Below, one piece after another: positions 1 to 7,358 of a DNA stretch of 24,606 nucleotides. The notes below the pieces were generated by a model. The model saw only the letters and a list, made by a program, of their open reading frames with translations. It was not told where the DNA came from and ran no database searches. The translations under genes and the position numbers were made by a program. The stretch comes from JAHJRN01 sp043805355 (GTDB taxonomy: Bacteria > Patescibacteriota > Patescibacteriia > 2-12-FULL-60-25), in assembly GCA_043805355.1 (NCBI GenBank), contig JAZDIB010000076.1, positions 1-24,606 on the forward strand, read 5' to 3'. The first letter of the stretch is position 1. Each line of letters begins with the position of its first letter.

Positions 1-194
1 GCTTCGATGAACGGCAGACGATATCGGTCCGCTATGGCCTTCGCCGCATCCCGTCTCAGACCGAATTCGGACGACGGATACAGGTTGGAATTCTCGTAAT
101 AGACCGTCACGTCGAACTCCGGGACAAGAAGCTCCGGCACATAGGAACTGCAGACGCCGCAACAGACATGCAGGAGCAGGCGCGGGTTCGGCAT
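1..194 (-). CDS. queH: Epoxyqueuosine reductase QueH-like, N-terminal part (runs off the left edge)
   Basis: Reading the minus strand from the ATG at 194 gives an open frame to the window edge that begins MPNPRLLLHVCCGVCSSYV. The Cys-rich HVCCGVC motif right after the first strand, followed about 30 residues later by ENSNLYPSSEFGLR, matches the start of the QueH (DUF208) family, which reads roughly LLHxCCAPC then NPNIxPxxEYxxR. QueH reduces epoxyqueuosine to queuosine in tRNA, using Fe-S cofactors held by such cysteines. Only about 64 residues are visible, so the catalytic C-terminal half cannot be checked. The gene diverges from the NRAMP-type transporter, with only 22 bp between start codons and overlapping -10 elements. 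No Shine-Dalgarno sequence is present. Confidence 0.75.
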   Translation of the reverse strand, partial: MPNPRLLLHVCCGVCSSYVPELLVPEFDVTVYYENSNLYPSSEFGLRRDAAKAIADRYRLPFIE

Positions 195-198
195 TTCG

Positions 199-208
199 AT
201 GATATACT
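199..208. promoter_or_regulatory. Divergent overlapping -10 elements (queH / NRAMP)
   Basis: On the plus strand TGA-TATACT (200-208) is an extended -10 box ending 8 nt before the NRAMP ATG at 217. On the minus strand the same bases read TAGTATATCAT just before the queH ATG at 194. Both genes would therefore have leaders of a few nucleotides at most. No convincing -35 was seen. Confidence 0.5.
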
Positions 209-216
209 ACGTGCCG

Positions 217-1521
217 ATGGCATCACGCAAGCGGACACGCGGCGCCCCGGACAAACGCTCGGGGTTCTTCGGGTTCCTGAAGCGCATCGGTCCCGGATTC
301 ATCACGGGCGCGGCGGACGACGACCCGTCCGGCATCGCGACGTATTCGCAGACCGGCGCGACGTTCGGTTTTTCCCAGCTCTGGACGCCATTCGTCACGC
401 TTCCGCTCATGACGGCGGTGCAGGAGATGTGCGGCCGCATCGGCATGGTCACGGGCAACGGTATCGCCGGCGTCATCAAGAGATACTATCCGAAGACGAC
501 GATCGCGCTCTTCGTCGGCCTGCTCCTCGTCACGAACTCCATCAACATCGGCGCGGACCTCGGTGCCATGGCCGACGCGGGCGAACTGCTCTTCGGCGTC
601 CCCTTCGGCGTCTGGCTCATGGGCATCACGGCCGTCACCTTGGCGCTCGTCATCTACGTGCCGTACGTGACCTACGTGAAGATCCTCAAGATCCTCACGT
701 TCTCCCTCCTCGCCTATGTCGCGTCCGTGTTCGTCGTCCGCATCGACTGGTCGGCCGTCGCCTGCGCTATCGTCGCCCCGCGCCTCACGCTCTCCAAGGA
801 CTTCCTGCTGAACGTCGTCGCCCTGCTTGGCACGACCATCTCGCCGTACATCTTCTTCTGGCAGGCGGACGAGGAGGCGGAAGAAGAAGTCCTGGACAGG
901 AACATCGCGGGCATCGGCGACGGACGGCCGCGCGTGACGGCGAAGATGCTGAAAGGACTCCGGATGGACACGATGCTCGGGATGTTGCTCTCGAACGTCA
1001 TCATGTTCTTCATCATCTTGACCACGGCCGCGACGCTCCATGCGAACGGCATCACGGACATCGAGACGGCCTCGGACGCGGCGCAGGCCCTGCGACCGCT
1101 CGCCGGCGACTTCGCGTTCGTCCTCTTCGCGCTCGGCGTCATCGGCACCGGGCTGCTCGCCATCCCCATCCTCGCGGGTTCCGGCGCCTATGCCGTCGCG
1201 GAGCTGCGCGGATGGCGGAGCGGCCTCTCGCTGAAGCCGCGCCAGGCGAAAAAGTTCTACGGCGTCATCGCGCTCATCACGGTCGCGGGCCTCATCGTGA
1301 ACTTCCTCGGTATCCCGCCCTTCAAGATGCTCTACTACACCGCGGTCCTCAACGGCATCGCGGCCCCGCCGCTCCTCTACCTCATCCTCCGCGTCGCGAA
1401 CGACCGGAAGATTATGGGATCCCACGTGAACTCCCGCCTCTCGAACGTCTTGGGATGGACGACGTTCGCCGTCATGACGTTGGCCTGCCTCGCCCTCCTC
1501 GCTGCCGCGCTCATCGGGTGA
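217..1521 (+). CDS. NRAMP-family divalent metal transporter with a divergent metal site
   Basis: A 434-residue multi-pass membrane protein with the SLC11/NRAMP layout of about 11 hydrophobic helices. It begins with FLKRIGPGFITGAADDDPSG, the position of the family's helix-1 metal-binding DPGN motif. Here that reads DPSG (residues 36-39), so the metal-ligand Asn is replaced by Gly. In helix 6 the canonical MPHN stretch reads SPYI (209-212), losing the soft Met ligand. NRAMP proteins import Mn2+ or Fe2+ with protons; loss of Asn and Met is also a feature of the Nramp-related Mg2+ transporters. The substrate is therefore uncertain, with Mg2+ or another hard cation plausible. The start at 217 is preferred over an upstream ATG at 199 because the -10 box (203-208) overlaps the extra codons. 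There is no Shine-Dalgarno. Confidence 0.85.
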   Translation: MASRKRTRGAPDKRSGFFGFLKRIGPGFITGAADDDPSGIATYSQTGATFGFSQLWTPFVTLPLMTAVQEMCGRIGMVTGNGIAGVIKRYYPKTTIALFVGLLLVTNSINIGADLGAMADAGELLFGVPFGVWLMGITAVTLALVIYVPYVTYVKILKILTFSLLAYVASVFVVRIDWSAVACAIVAPRLTLSKDFLLNVVALLGTTISPYIFFWQADEEAEEEVLDRNIAGIGDGRPRVTAKMLKGLRMDTMLGMLLSNVIMFFIILTTAATLHANGITDIETASDAAQALRPLAGDFAFVLFALGVIGTGLLAIPILAGSGAYAVAELRGWRSGLSLKPRQAKKFYGVIALITVAGLIVNFLGIPPFKMLYYTAVLNGIAAPPLLYLILRVANDRKIMGSHVNSRLSNVLGWTTFAVMTLACLALLAAALIG

Positions 1522-1551
1522 GCCGGCCTTGTGCCCCGACGGCCCTTTGCG

Positions 1552-1560
1552 TGCTATACT
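1552..1560 (+). promoter_or_regulatory. Extended -10 promoter TGC-TATACT
   Basis: TGC followed by TATACT (1555-1560) lies between the NRAMP gene and the next plus-strand gene, whose ATG is at 1609. Unlike the other TATACT boxes in the window this one leaves a leader of about 40 nt. It is the likely start of the transcript running through 1609-3255. Confidence 0.45.
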
Positions 1561-1608
1561 CGCGCCATTCATCCACTGGGGATAACCCCGGTAACCACGT
1601 CTATCCAT

Positions 1609-2274
1609 ATGGAGAAAATCAAGAATCTCGTCATCGCGGTCCTCGGGACGATCATCGTCGCCGGCTTCGCCTTCTACCTCATCAGCTCCCGCGGCCAAAA
1701 GCAGGACGTGACGTCGACGCCGTCCACGCCGCCCGCCGAGGTGACGCAGACCCCGACGACGACCCCGCCCGTCGCCCCAGTCCTCGGGAAGACCTTCGAG
1801 GAGGCAGGTGCCGGATATGCCATGGCCTACCCCGCCGACTGGATCTACGAGACGAAGGGAGAGGGATTCCGAACCGTGATCTTCAGCGGCGCCTCCGGGA
1901 CCGTGGCTTATCGTGCGACCGTGAACATCCAGAACATCCCGAGCAAGGCGAACGATGGGAACTTCGCGACGGCAAAGGACGTGATGGAAGACATGAAGAA
2001 ACAGCTCCTCGCGCTCGAGGGCGGGAAGATCGTCGATGAGCAGCCGCTCAGCTACACGGCAGACGCCAGCACGACGCTCGACGGCATCCAGCTCGCGGCC
2101 GAGTACACGCTCCAGGGCGAGACGTACCAGCAGTGGCAGATCGTGGTCCCGCGCACGGACGGCATGTTCTTCAACACCATCGCGTACACCGCACCGGCCG
2201 GACTCTTTGCCACCTACCAGCCCACGGCCCAGGCCATGATCCAGACCTGGACCATGACGACGTCGACGAAGTAG
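1609..2274 (+). CDS. Membrane-anchored extracytoplasmic protein, PsbP/DcrB-like domain
   Basis: A 221-residue protein starting MEKIKNLVIAVLGTIIVAGF, a single N-terminal transmembrane anchor (about residues 5-26). A Thr/Pro/Ser-rich linker (about 34-60) follows, then a globular domain from about residue 62. The domain has the features AYPADWIYE, a central NIQNIPS strand and a C-terminal TAQAMIQTWTM helix. This arrangement resembles the PsbP/Mog1/DcrB fold seen in many small secreted lipoproteins, but the match is weak and no function can be assigned. The frame is open upstream to 1531, but those codons overlap the promoter, and the hydrophobic anchor begins immediately after the ATG at 1609. 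It lies 8 nt ahead of the next gene, so co-transcription is likely. Confidence 0.75.
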   Translation: MEKIKNLVIAVLGTIIVAGFAFYLISSRGQKQDVTSTPSTPPAEVTQTPTTTPPVAPVLGKTFEEAGAGYAMAYPADWIYETKGEGFRTVIFSGASGTVAYRATVNIQNIPSKANDGNFATAKDVMEDMKKQLLALEGGKIVDEQPLSYTADASTTLDGIQLAAEYTLQGETYQQWQIVVPRTDGMFFNTIAYTAPAGLFATYQPTAQAMIQTWTMTTSTK

Positions 2275-2282
2275 GGCGACCT

Positions 2283-2705
2283 ATGACGAAATCCTCGAAA
2301 ATCACCCTGGGGGTCATAGGAGGGTTCTTCGCCTTCATCGCCCTCATCATCTTCGCAGCGTTCGCGATGACGTCCGGACCCGTCAAGGCCACGGAAGCCG
2401 AACTCGCACTCTTGAGGTCCGGCGACGTGGAACAGGCGTACGCCGCGCTCGCCTCCGACTTTCGCTCGTCGGTCCCGGCCACGGAATTCGACAGCTTCCT
2501 CGCGACCTACCCCGTCTTCACGAAGAGCAAAAAAGTGAGTTTCAGCTCACGCGAGGTCGTGAACGACGAATCGACATTGAAAGGGACGCTGACGGCCGAG
2601 GACGGTACCGCGACGCGGGTCGAGTTCCGTCTCGTCAAGGAGGAGGGCATGTGGCGCATCGTGAGCATGCAGGTCTTGACCGGCGGAATCGAAGTCGTTG
2701 ACTGA
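2283..2705 (+). CDS. Membrane-anchored NTF2/DUF4864-like protein
   Basis: A 140-residue protein with one N-terminal transmembrane segment (about residues 8-30), then a small alpha+beta domain. The domain opens with ATEAELALLRSGDVEQAYAAL and ends with strands containing GTATRVEFRLVKEEGMWRI. That order (helix, 'GDxxxAY', then paired strands ending in W-R/K-I) is typical of NTF2/SnoaL-fold and DUF4864-type domains, which usually bind small ligands or act structurally outside the membrane. The start follows the upstream stop by 8 nt; a weak AGGG lies 7 nt before the ATG. It is probably in an operon with the preceding anchored protein and the arginine decarboxylase that follows 7 nt later. Specific function unknown. 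Confidence 0.75.
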   Translation: MTKSSKITLGVIGGFFAFIALIIFAAFAMTSGPVKATEAELALLRSGDVEQAYAALASDFRSSVPATEFDSFLATYPVFTKSKKVSFSSREVVNDESTLKGTLTAEDGTATRVEFRLVKEEGMWRIVSMQVLTGGIEVVD

Positions 2706-2712
2706 ACATCCT

Positions 2713-3255
2713 ATGGTCCCGTCCAAGATTTTCTTCACCAAAGGCGTCGGTCGCCACAAGGACAAACTCACGTCGTTCGAGCTCGCGCTCCGCGAGGCGG
2801 GCGTGGCGACCTGCAACCTCGTGACCGTCTCGTCCATCTATCCTGCCGGCTGCAAGCGCATCACGCGCGAGGAGGGCCTCAAGCTCCTGCTCCCGGGGCA
2901 GATCACGTTCTGCGTCATGGCGCGCAACGAATCGAACGAGCCCCATCGCCTGATGGCGAGTTCGGTCGGCTGCGCCATCCCGACCGACCCGGGCCATCAC
3001 GGCTACCTCTCCGAGCACCATTCGTTCGGCGAAGCGGCGGACAAGGCCGGCGACTATGCCGAGGACCTGGCCGCGACCATGCTCGCGACGGTCCTGGGCG
3101 TCGAGTTCAACGCCGAGTCCGCCTGGGACGAACGTGAACAGGAATTCAAGATGTCCGGCAAGATCGTCAAGACGTTCAACATCACGCAATCGGCGGAAGG
3201 CGACAAGGACGGCAAGTGGACCACGACCGTGGCCATGGCCGTCCTTTTGCCGTGA
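2713..3255 (+). CDS. Pyruvoyl-dependent arginine decarboxylase
   Basis: A 180-residue protein of the PvlArgDC family, which converts arginine to agmatine. These enzymes are made as a proenzyme that cleaves itself between two serines, turning the second into a pyruvoyl cofactor. The expected site is visible as NLVTVSSIYPAGCK (residues 35-48), predicting cleavage between Ser40 and Ser41. Also present are the conserved MARNESNEPHRLMASSVGCA region and the C-terminal TTTVAMAVLLP strand. Length agrees with the roughly 165-residue archaeal enzymes. The ATG at 2713 is chosen; a TTG at 2698 in the same frame would overlap the previous stop. No agmatinase or agmatine deiminase is visible nearby, so the fate of agmatine is unknown. 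It converges with the histidine kinase, 9 bp between stop codons. Confidence 0.9.
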   Translation: MVPSKIFFTKGVGRHKDKLTSFELALREAGVATCNLVTVSSIYPAGCKRITREEGLKLLLPGQITFCVMARNESNEPHRLMASSVGCAIPTDPGHHGYLSEHHSFGEAADKAGDYAEDLAATMLATVLGVEFNAESAWDEREQEFKMSGKIVKTFNITQSAEGDKDGKWTTTVAMAVLLP

Positions 3256-3264
3256 CCGTCTTCC

Positions 3265-5346
3265 CTACGCGATAGGAATCTCGAACCAGAACGTGCTCCC
3301 TTTGCCTTCCTCGCTCGTGAAGCCGATAGTCCCGTCATGCTGTTCGACGATGTGCTTCGAGGTGTAGAGCCCGAGCCCGGATGCGTCCGCCTTCATGCTC
3401 ATGGCGTTCGTCGCGCGGAAGAACCGTTCGAAGATGCGCTTCCGTTCGTCGGGAGGGATGCCGATGCCCGTATCCTGGACCTCGAACCTGGCGTTCGGTC
3501 CGCTGACGGCCAGCCGCACCGTGATCTTCCCGCCTTCCTTGGTGTACGTGGCCGCGTTGTCGACGAGATGCCGCATCACCGTCCGGATACGGTTGCTATC
3601 CATCAGGACCTCGACGGGCAGGTCCTTCGCGACCGTGACGGTGCAGTCGAGCCGCTTCGCCTCGCATTGCGGCGTCAGCTCGACGGAGACCGACTGCCAA
3701 AGCCCCTTGAAGGACGCCGGCGCCTTCGAGATATCCACGACCCGGCCTTCCTCGATGTCCAGCGTCATGAGGAGGTCGTTGATGCGGGAGATCACGTCCA
3801 CGTCCGCCGCGTAGCTCAGGTGCACGATCTCGCGTTGCGCGGCCTTCATCTTGCCGAGATCGTCCGTCAGGAGATTCTCGAGGTTCCAACGGATGACGTT
3901 GAGCGGCGTCCGGAGCTGGTGCGACACGATCTGGATGAACCGGTTGCGGAGGTCGTTCAGCTCCATGACGCGATGTTCCGCCTCGACCTTCTTGGTGACG
4001 TCCATGATGGCGCAGTCGAAATACACGCCGCGCATCGCATCTTCCTTCATGACGGCCGTCACCGATGCCCAGAAGACGCGCCCCTTCAGGGTCTTCATTT
4101 CGATTTCCTCGTTCTTCAGGAACCCGTCCTTCAGAAGCTTGTCGCTGAATCGCTTGCGTTTACCGGGATTCGCATACAGGTCGCTGACGTTGCGCTTCAT
4201 GAAATCGTCGCGGGAATCAGCTTCGAAAAGCGCGAGCGTCTCCGCGTTCGCCTCGAGGAAAATGCCGTGCGTCCCCGGCGTGTTCCGGTAGATGCCGACC
4301 GCGAGGTTCTCGACGAGCTCCTGGTACTTCCGACGCTCCGCTTCGACGAGCTCCTCGGCCTTGCGCTGGGCCGTGAAGTCGCGGAACACGAGCACGGTGC
4401 CGACGATGCGCCCGTCCTCGCGGAACGACGAGCTCTCGAATTCCACGGGCATCTCCATCCCGTCCGCCTTCAGGAACGTCGTCCGGGCCCCTTGCATCCG
4501 CTTCCCTTCGCGCAGGGAATCGACGACAGGACACGCATCATCCCCCTTCCCGCCCGCGCCGCATAGGAAATCGCGCGCATCCTTCCCGATAATCTCGTCC
4601 AACCGCCTTCCGAGGATCTTCGCGGCGGTCGTGTTGGCGAACGTCACCTTCCCGTCCGCGCCCATCCCGAAGATGCCGTCGGCAACGGATTCGAGGACGC
4701 GTTCGTGCTGACGTTCCAGCCGTTCCGATTCGGCGCGGGCACGGAATTCCTCCGTCACGTCTTCCCCGGAACTCAACGAGCCGATGACGCGTCCGTTCAC
4801 GTCCGTGACGACGGAATTGTGCCAACGGATCATCCGCTCCTCGCCGGAACGCGTCAGGATGGGGTTTTCCCAATGTTCGGCTTCAGGCTTCCTGGCAATC
4901 GTCTTCTTATGGACGTCGTGCGTCTCCTTCCGATACCGTTCGGGAATAAAGTGGGACATCCATTCTTTGCCCTCGATGTCTTCGGCCGGATATCCAAGAA
5001 GCTCACGCCCTTTCCGGTTAATCATCATGACCCGCCCCTTCGGGTCAAGGGCGAGGATCATCACGTCGACCACGTCCAAGTACGTTTCCGCACGCGTTCG
5101 CGCGACCGATTCCTTCAGGAGGACGTCGTCGCGTTCGCGCTGTACCTTCGCCAACCGTTCGAGGACATAAAAAAGGAACGCCCCGGTCACCGTGACGAAC
5201 GCGATGCCTTTCAGGACGTTGAGTTGCGTGTATACGGGATTTTCACCCCGCATGATGCCGAGCACCTCATCGGACAACACGATCCATGTCAGCCCAAGCA
5301 GAAGATAGACCGTCGTCATCCTGAAAGGATTCATCGCCTTGGGCAT
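3265..5346 (-). CDS. Orphan membrane sensor histidine kinase with three PAS regions
   Basis: A 693-residue kinase with two N-terminal transmembrane helices (about residues 10-30 and 45-62) and a short coiled segment. Three PAS regions follow (about 85-205, 218-330 and 340-455). The second contains a Cys-x10-Cys-Pro insertion common in one PAS subtype. Then come a HisKA dimerisation helix with SHQLRTP (phospho-accepting His476) and a HATPase_c domain with N box (Asn597), DTGIGIP (625-631) and GLGL (657-660). All catalytic motifs are intact. It would sense a redox, light or small-molecule cue through the PAS domains. No response regulator lies beside it, so it is an orphan here. The start at 5346 is chosen because a TATACT box ends exactly 12 nt upstream; ATGs at 5370, 5334 and 5319 are alternatives. 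Confidence 0.93.
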   Translation of the reverse strand: MPKAMNPFRMTTVYLLLGLTWIVLSDEVLGIMRGENPVYTQLNVLKGIAFVTVTGAFLFYVLERLAKVQRERDDVLLKESVARTRAETYLDVVDVMILALDPKGRVMMINRKGRELLGYPAEDIEGKEWMSHFIPERYRKETHDVHKKTIARKPEAEHWENPILTRSGEERMIRWHNSVVTDVNGRVIGSLSSGEDVTEEFRARAESERLERQHERVLESVADGIFGMGADGKVTFANTTAAKILGRRLDEIIGKDARDFLCGAGGKGDDACPVVDSLREGKRMQGARTTFLKADGMEMPVEFESSSFREDGRIVGTVLVFRDFTAQRKAEELVEAERRKYQELVENLAVGIYRNTPGTHGIFLEANAETLALFEADSRDDFMKRNVSDLYANPGKRKRFSDKLLKDGFLKNEEIEMKTLKGRVFWASVTAVMKEDAMRGVYFDCAIMDVTKKVEAEHRVMELNDLRNRFIQIVSHQLRTPLNVIRWNLENLLTDDLGKMKAAQREIVHLSYAADVDVISRINDLLMTLDIEEGRVVDISKAPASFKGLWQSVSVELTPQCEAKRLDCTVTVAKDLPVEVLMDSNRIRTVMRHLVDNAATYTKEGGKITVRLAVSGPNARFEVQDTGIGIPPDERKRIFERFFRATNAMSMKADASGLGLYTSKHIVEQHDGTIGFTSEEGKGSTFWFEIPIA

Positions 5347-5358
5347 ACGCCTGACGGA

Positions 5359-5364
5359 AGTATA
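5359..5364 (-). promoter_or_regulatory. -10 box TATACT of the histidine kinase gene
   Basis: On the minus strand TATACT lies 12 nt upstream of the ATG at 5346, the same spacing as for the genes at 16812 and 19716. It falls inside the 66-nt gap after pyrD, so the kinase probably has its own near-leaderless transcript. Confidence 0.5.
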
Positions 5365-5412
5365 CAACAAAACCGCCGCGCTGACCCGCGCCCGCTGTGA
5401 GCAAATCGCGCC

Positions 5413-6528
5413 TTACCGATGCGCGGAACCGACCGCGTCCTTGATGGTCTTGAATCCGTCGCGCTCCAAGAGCTCGACGAGACCGTGATTGATGTCGCCG
5501 ACGACTTGAGGTCCTTCGTAGATCATGCCGGTCACGAGCTGCACGAGCGAGGCGCCGCGCCGGATCTTCTCGTATGCGTCCGCGGCCGTAAAGATGCCGC
5601 CGAGGCCGATGATGACATATCGTCCGCCGGCCTTGCGATATGCGTGGCTGATGAGGTCGTCCGCGAGCCGCTGGACCGGCTTGCCGCCGAAACCGCCTTT
5701 CATCCCGGGCAGGAGTTCGTCCTTCTGGATCAAAGGCGAATCGAATTTCTTCGTGAGGTTGGAGATGATGAGCCCGTCCACGCGATGCCGACCGATCACG
5801 TCGAGGATCACGTCGAGCTGTTCCGTCGTGGTGTCCGCCGTGATCTTCACGAACACGGGCTTGTCCGTCGCGACCGCATCGATGCCGCCGAGGAGCAGAT
5901 CGAGACGCGACGCGTCGGAATACGGCTCACCGCCGAACGCGTTCGGGCAGCTGATGTTCACCACGAAGAAATCACCGACGCCCGCCTCGACGAACGTCCG
6001 CATGGCTTTCTGATAGTCCGCGGTGCCCGCCTGCGTGTCCACGGTCGAGGGGCTGTTCGTCTTCGCGACGCTCACGCCGATTGGAATCCGGAAGCGCAAG
6101 CCCTTCAGACGTGACGCGATCGCCTCGCATCCGTCGTTCATGAGCCCGTAGTAGACGAGGAGCGCCTTGCTCTTGGGCAATCGCCAGAGACGCGGCTTCG
6201 GGTTACCGGCGCACGGCTCGCCCGTGACCGACCCGATCTCCTCGAACCCGAACCCGACCGAAGGCATGATGGCGGTCATCCGCGCGTTCTTATCGAATCC
6301 CGCAGGCAATCCGACCGGATTGGGAAACCGGATGCCGCACACGTCCTGCACGAGCGCCGGATGCTCATACCGGAAGAACGCCGCTATCAGCGACCGCGAC
6401 CACTCCCCCTTCCCGAGCCACGCCCCGATGCGCACGAACGTGTCGTGGACGTATTCCGGATCCATGCGGAACAACATGGGCTTGAGGAGATTGGCATAGG
6501 ACCAGCGGATGACGGTGGTGGCGAACAT
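5413..6528 (-). CDS. pyrD: Dihydroorotate dehydrogenase, class-2-like, with Cys at the catalytic-base position
   Basis: A 371-residue flavoprotein of pyrimidine synthesis, oxidising dihydroorotate to orotate. The N-terminus (ANLLKPMLFRMDPEYVHD) and the length are those of class 2 enzymes, which associate with the membrane and use quinones. FMN and substrate motifs are visible: GLPAGFDKN (73-81), GSVTGEP, GNPKPRLWRLP, VFVKITAD, ISNLT and GLGGIFTAADAYEKIRRGA near the C-terminus. The loop that carries the catalytic base reads NISCPN (191-196). The residue is Cys194, as in class 1 enzymes, where class 2 normally has Ser. No other pyrimidine gene is adjacent. No Shine-Dalgarno or clear -10 box was seen close to the ATG. 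It borders the AT-rich island. Confidence 0.92.
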   Translation of the reverse strand: MFATTVIRWSYANLLKPMLFRMDPEYVHDTFVRIGAWLGKGEWSRSLIAAFFRYEHPALVQDVCGIRFPNPVGLPAGFDKNARMTAIMPSVGFGFEEIGSVTGEPCAGNPKPRLWRLPKSKALLVYYGLMNDGCEAIASRLKGLRFRIPIGVSVAKTNSPSTVDTQAGTADYQKAMRTFVEAGVGDFFVVNISCPNAFGGEPYSDASRLDLLLGGIDAVATDKPVFVKITADTTTEQLDVILDVIGRHRVDGLIISNLTKKFDSPLIQKDELLPGMKGGFGGKPVQRLADDLISHAYRKAGGRYVIIGLGGIFTAADAYEKIRRGASLVQLVTGMIYEGPQVVGDINHGLVELLERDGFKTIKDAVGSAHR

Positions 6529-6581
6529 AGGGCTTCAGTGTGCGACGATTTCAGCTTCTTATCAAGTATGTGACACCGGTG

Positions 6582-6610
6582 TTGACATACACCGCTATAA
6601 ACCATATATT
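6582..6610 (+). promoter_or_regulatory. Consensus sigma70-type promoter driving a short RNA
   Basis: TTGACA (6582-6587), a 17-nt spacer and TATATT (6605-6610) form the most complete -35/-10 pair found in the window. The predicted start is near 6617. No protein gene follows on the plus strand before the terminator at 6691-6718, so the promoter appears to serve a small RNA. Confidence 0.7.
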
Positions 6611-6616
6611 TGATGT

Positions 6617-6718
6617 ACAAAGGTCTGTGCTCTGAACTGTCACCGGACGGTGGCGTAGTCGGGACAACCGACATAGGACACGTGACCGGAAACGGCCCCC
6701 TCGGGGCCGTTTTTGTTT
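6617..6718 (+). ncRNA. Predicted orphan small RNA, about 100 nt
   Basis: The interval is bounded by a consensus promoter (6582-6610) and a strong intrinsic terminator (6691-6718), which is the evidence for an RNA gene. Inside are possible hairpins: CACC-GGAC-GGTG (around 6638-6649) and GTCGG-GACAA-CCGAC (around 6658-6672). An outer GTCAC/GTGAC pairing may enclose them. It does not contain the GGAAGGAAGCAGCC-type core of SRP RNA and does not look like tRNA, 6S, tmRNA or RNase P RNA. It lies between pyrD and the stop codon of the caspase-like gene and points toward the latter, so read-through would be antisense to the cassette. A 40-codon frame from ATG 6613 runs through the terminator hairpin and is judged fortuitous. 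Confidence 0.55.
6691..6718 (+). terminator. Intrinsic terminator of the predicted small RNA
   Basis: A perfect 9-bp stem AACGGCCCC/GGGGCCGTT with a CTC loop is followed by TTTGTTT. The T tract is on the plus strand, so it ends the plus-strand RNA. The same hairpin could weakly serve the minus-strand caspase-like gene, whose stop codon is at 6717-6719 beside it, but the minus strand lacks a T run. Confidence 0.85.
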
Positions 6719-7358
6719 ACGTGATATTTTTTTGAACATCTCCCAAACAGACCTGATGCTTCATATCCCACCAAAGATTTCTTGCGTCCATGAGAGCGTC
6801 CGGATCAGATGCACTGGAAAGTAATTTCCTAAAATGAGCCTTGCCGACAGCCTGTGAACGATGGTGTGCGTTGATGCATGACTGCCCTTTAACGAGAGAG
6901 ATGGCGACTTGATTCGACATCTCCATGAATGGCCTCGCTCGATCATCTCGTAACGGATGGTGCAGCTTGTCTTGACGCAAAGAAAAAACAAATTTATCGT
7001 CGTATCCGATAAATGCCGTATCTGGATGACCTGCAACCTCCGCACCAAGTCCAAATGCCGCATCACAAGAGACGGCATACGTGATTTTACCGACCAATAC
7101 ATCTGAATTCTCGCCTGTGCGGAGCAATACTTCGTTATCATGGCCAGTAACGCACTCCTTATTCCCATGTCCATGCAATACTAATAGCTTCGGATTCAAT
7201 TTTCGAACTCGCCCCTCGAACTCCTTCCGATTGGCCTTCTTCCTCCGAAGATCAATGGCACGAACTCCGTGACATTTAGCTTCATCCAATATTGCTTCGC
7301 TCCAACACGCAAGATATTTCGTCGCTATGTCGTGTTCTGGTCGAGTCACGATCATCAT
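6717..7358 (-). CDS. Caspase-like (clan CD / CHAT-type) cysteine protease
   Basis: A 213-residue protein with the alternating strand-helix pattern and catalytic dyad expected of clan CD peptidases (caspase, gingipain and CHAT families). It has a first strand MMIVTRPEHD, then KLLVLHGHGN, placing a catalytic His (His62 or His64) after a hydrophobic strand. ITYAVSCDAAFGLG follows, placing Cys98 after the next core strand, then TAFIGYDDKFVF. The core is about the minimum size for the fold and no extra effector domain is visible. Start choice: the ATG at 7358 overlaps the upstream stop as ATGA and begins exactly at the first core strand. An ATG at 7391 would add 11 residues, and ATG 7355 is also possible. 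Caspase-like proteases in such islands usually act as effectors released by a sensor (family knowledge); the target here is unknown. The 76-aa and 62-aa genes precede it. Confidence 0.7.
   Translation of the reverse strand: MMIVTRPEHDIATKYLACWSEAILDEAKCHGVRAIDLRRKKANRKEFEGRVRKLNPKLLVLHGHGNKECVTGHDNEVLLRTGENSDVLVGKITYAVSCDAAFGLGAEVAGHPDTAFIGYDDKFVFSLRQDKLHHPLRDDRARPFMEMSNQVAISLVKGQSCINAHHRSQAVGKAHFRKLLSSASDPDALMDARNLWWDMKHQVCLGDVQKNIT

Noticed and set aside
168..2039. Long plus-strand open frame across the NRAMP and the following gene
   Set aside because: It spans two recognisable genes in another frame and reads as Arg/His-rich nonsense.
6617..6718. Identity of the small RNA as SRP (4.5S) RNA
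   Set aside because: The size fits, but the conserved GGAAGG...AGCAGCC core of SRP RNA is absent.
6613..6735. 40-codon open frame starting MYKGLCSELSPDGG within the predicted small RNA
   Set aside because: The ATG is only 2 nt after the -10 box, so it would lie upstream of the predicted start site, and the frame passes through the terminator hairpin and T tract.
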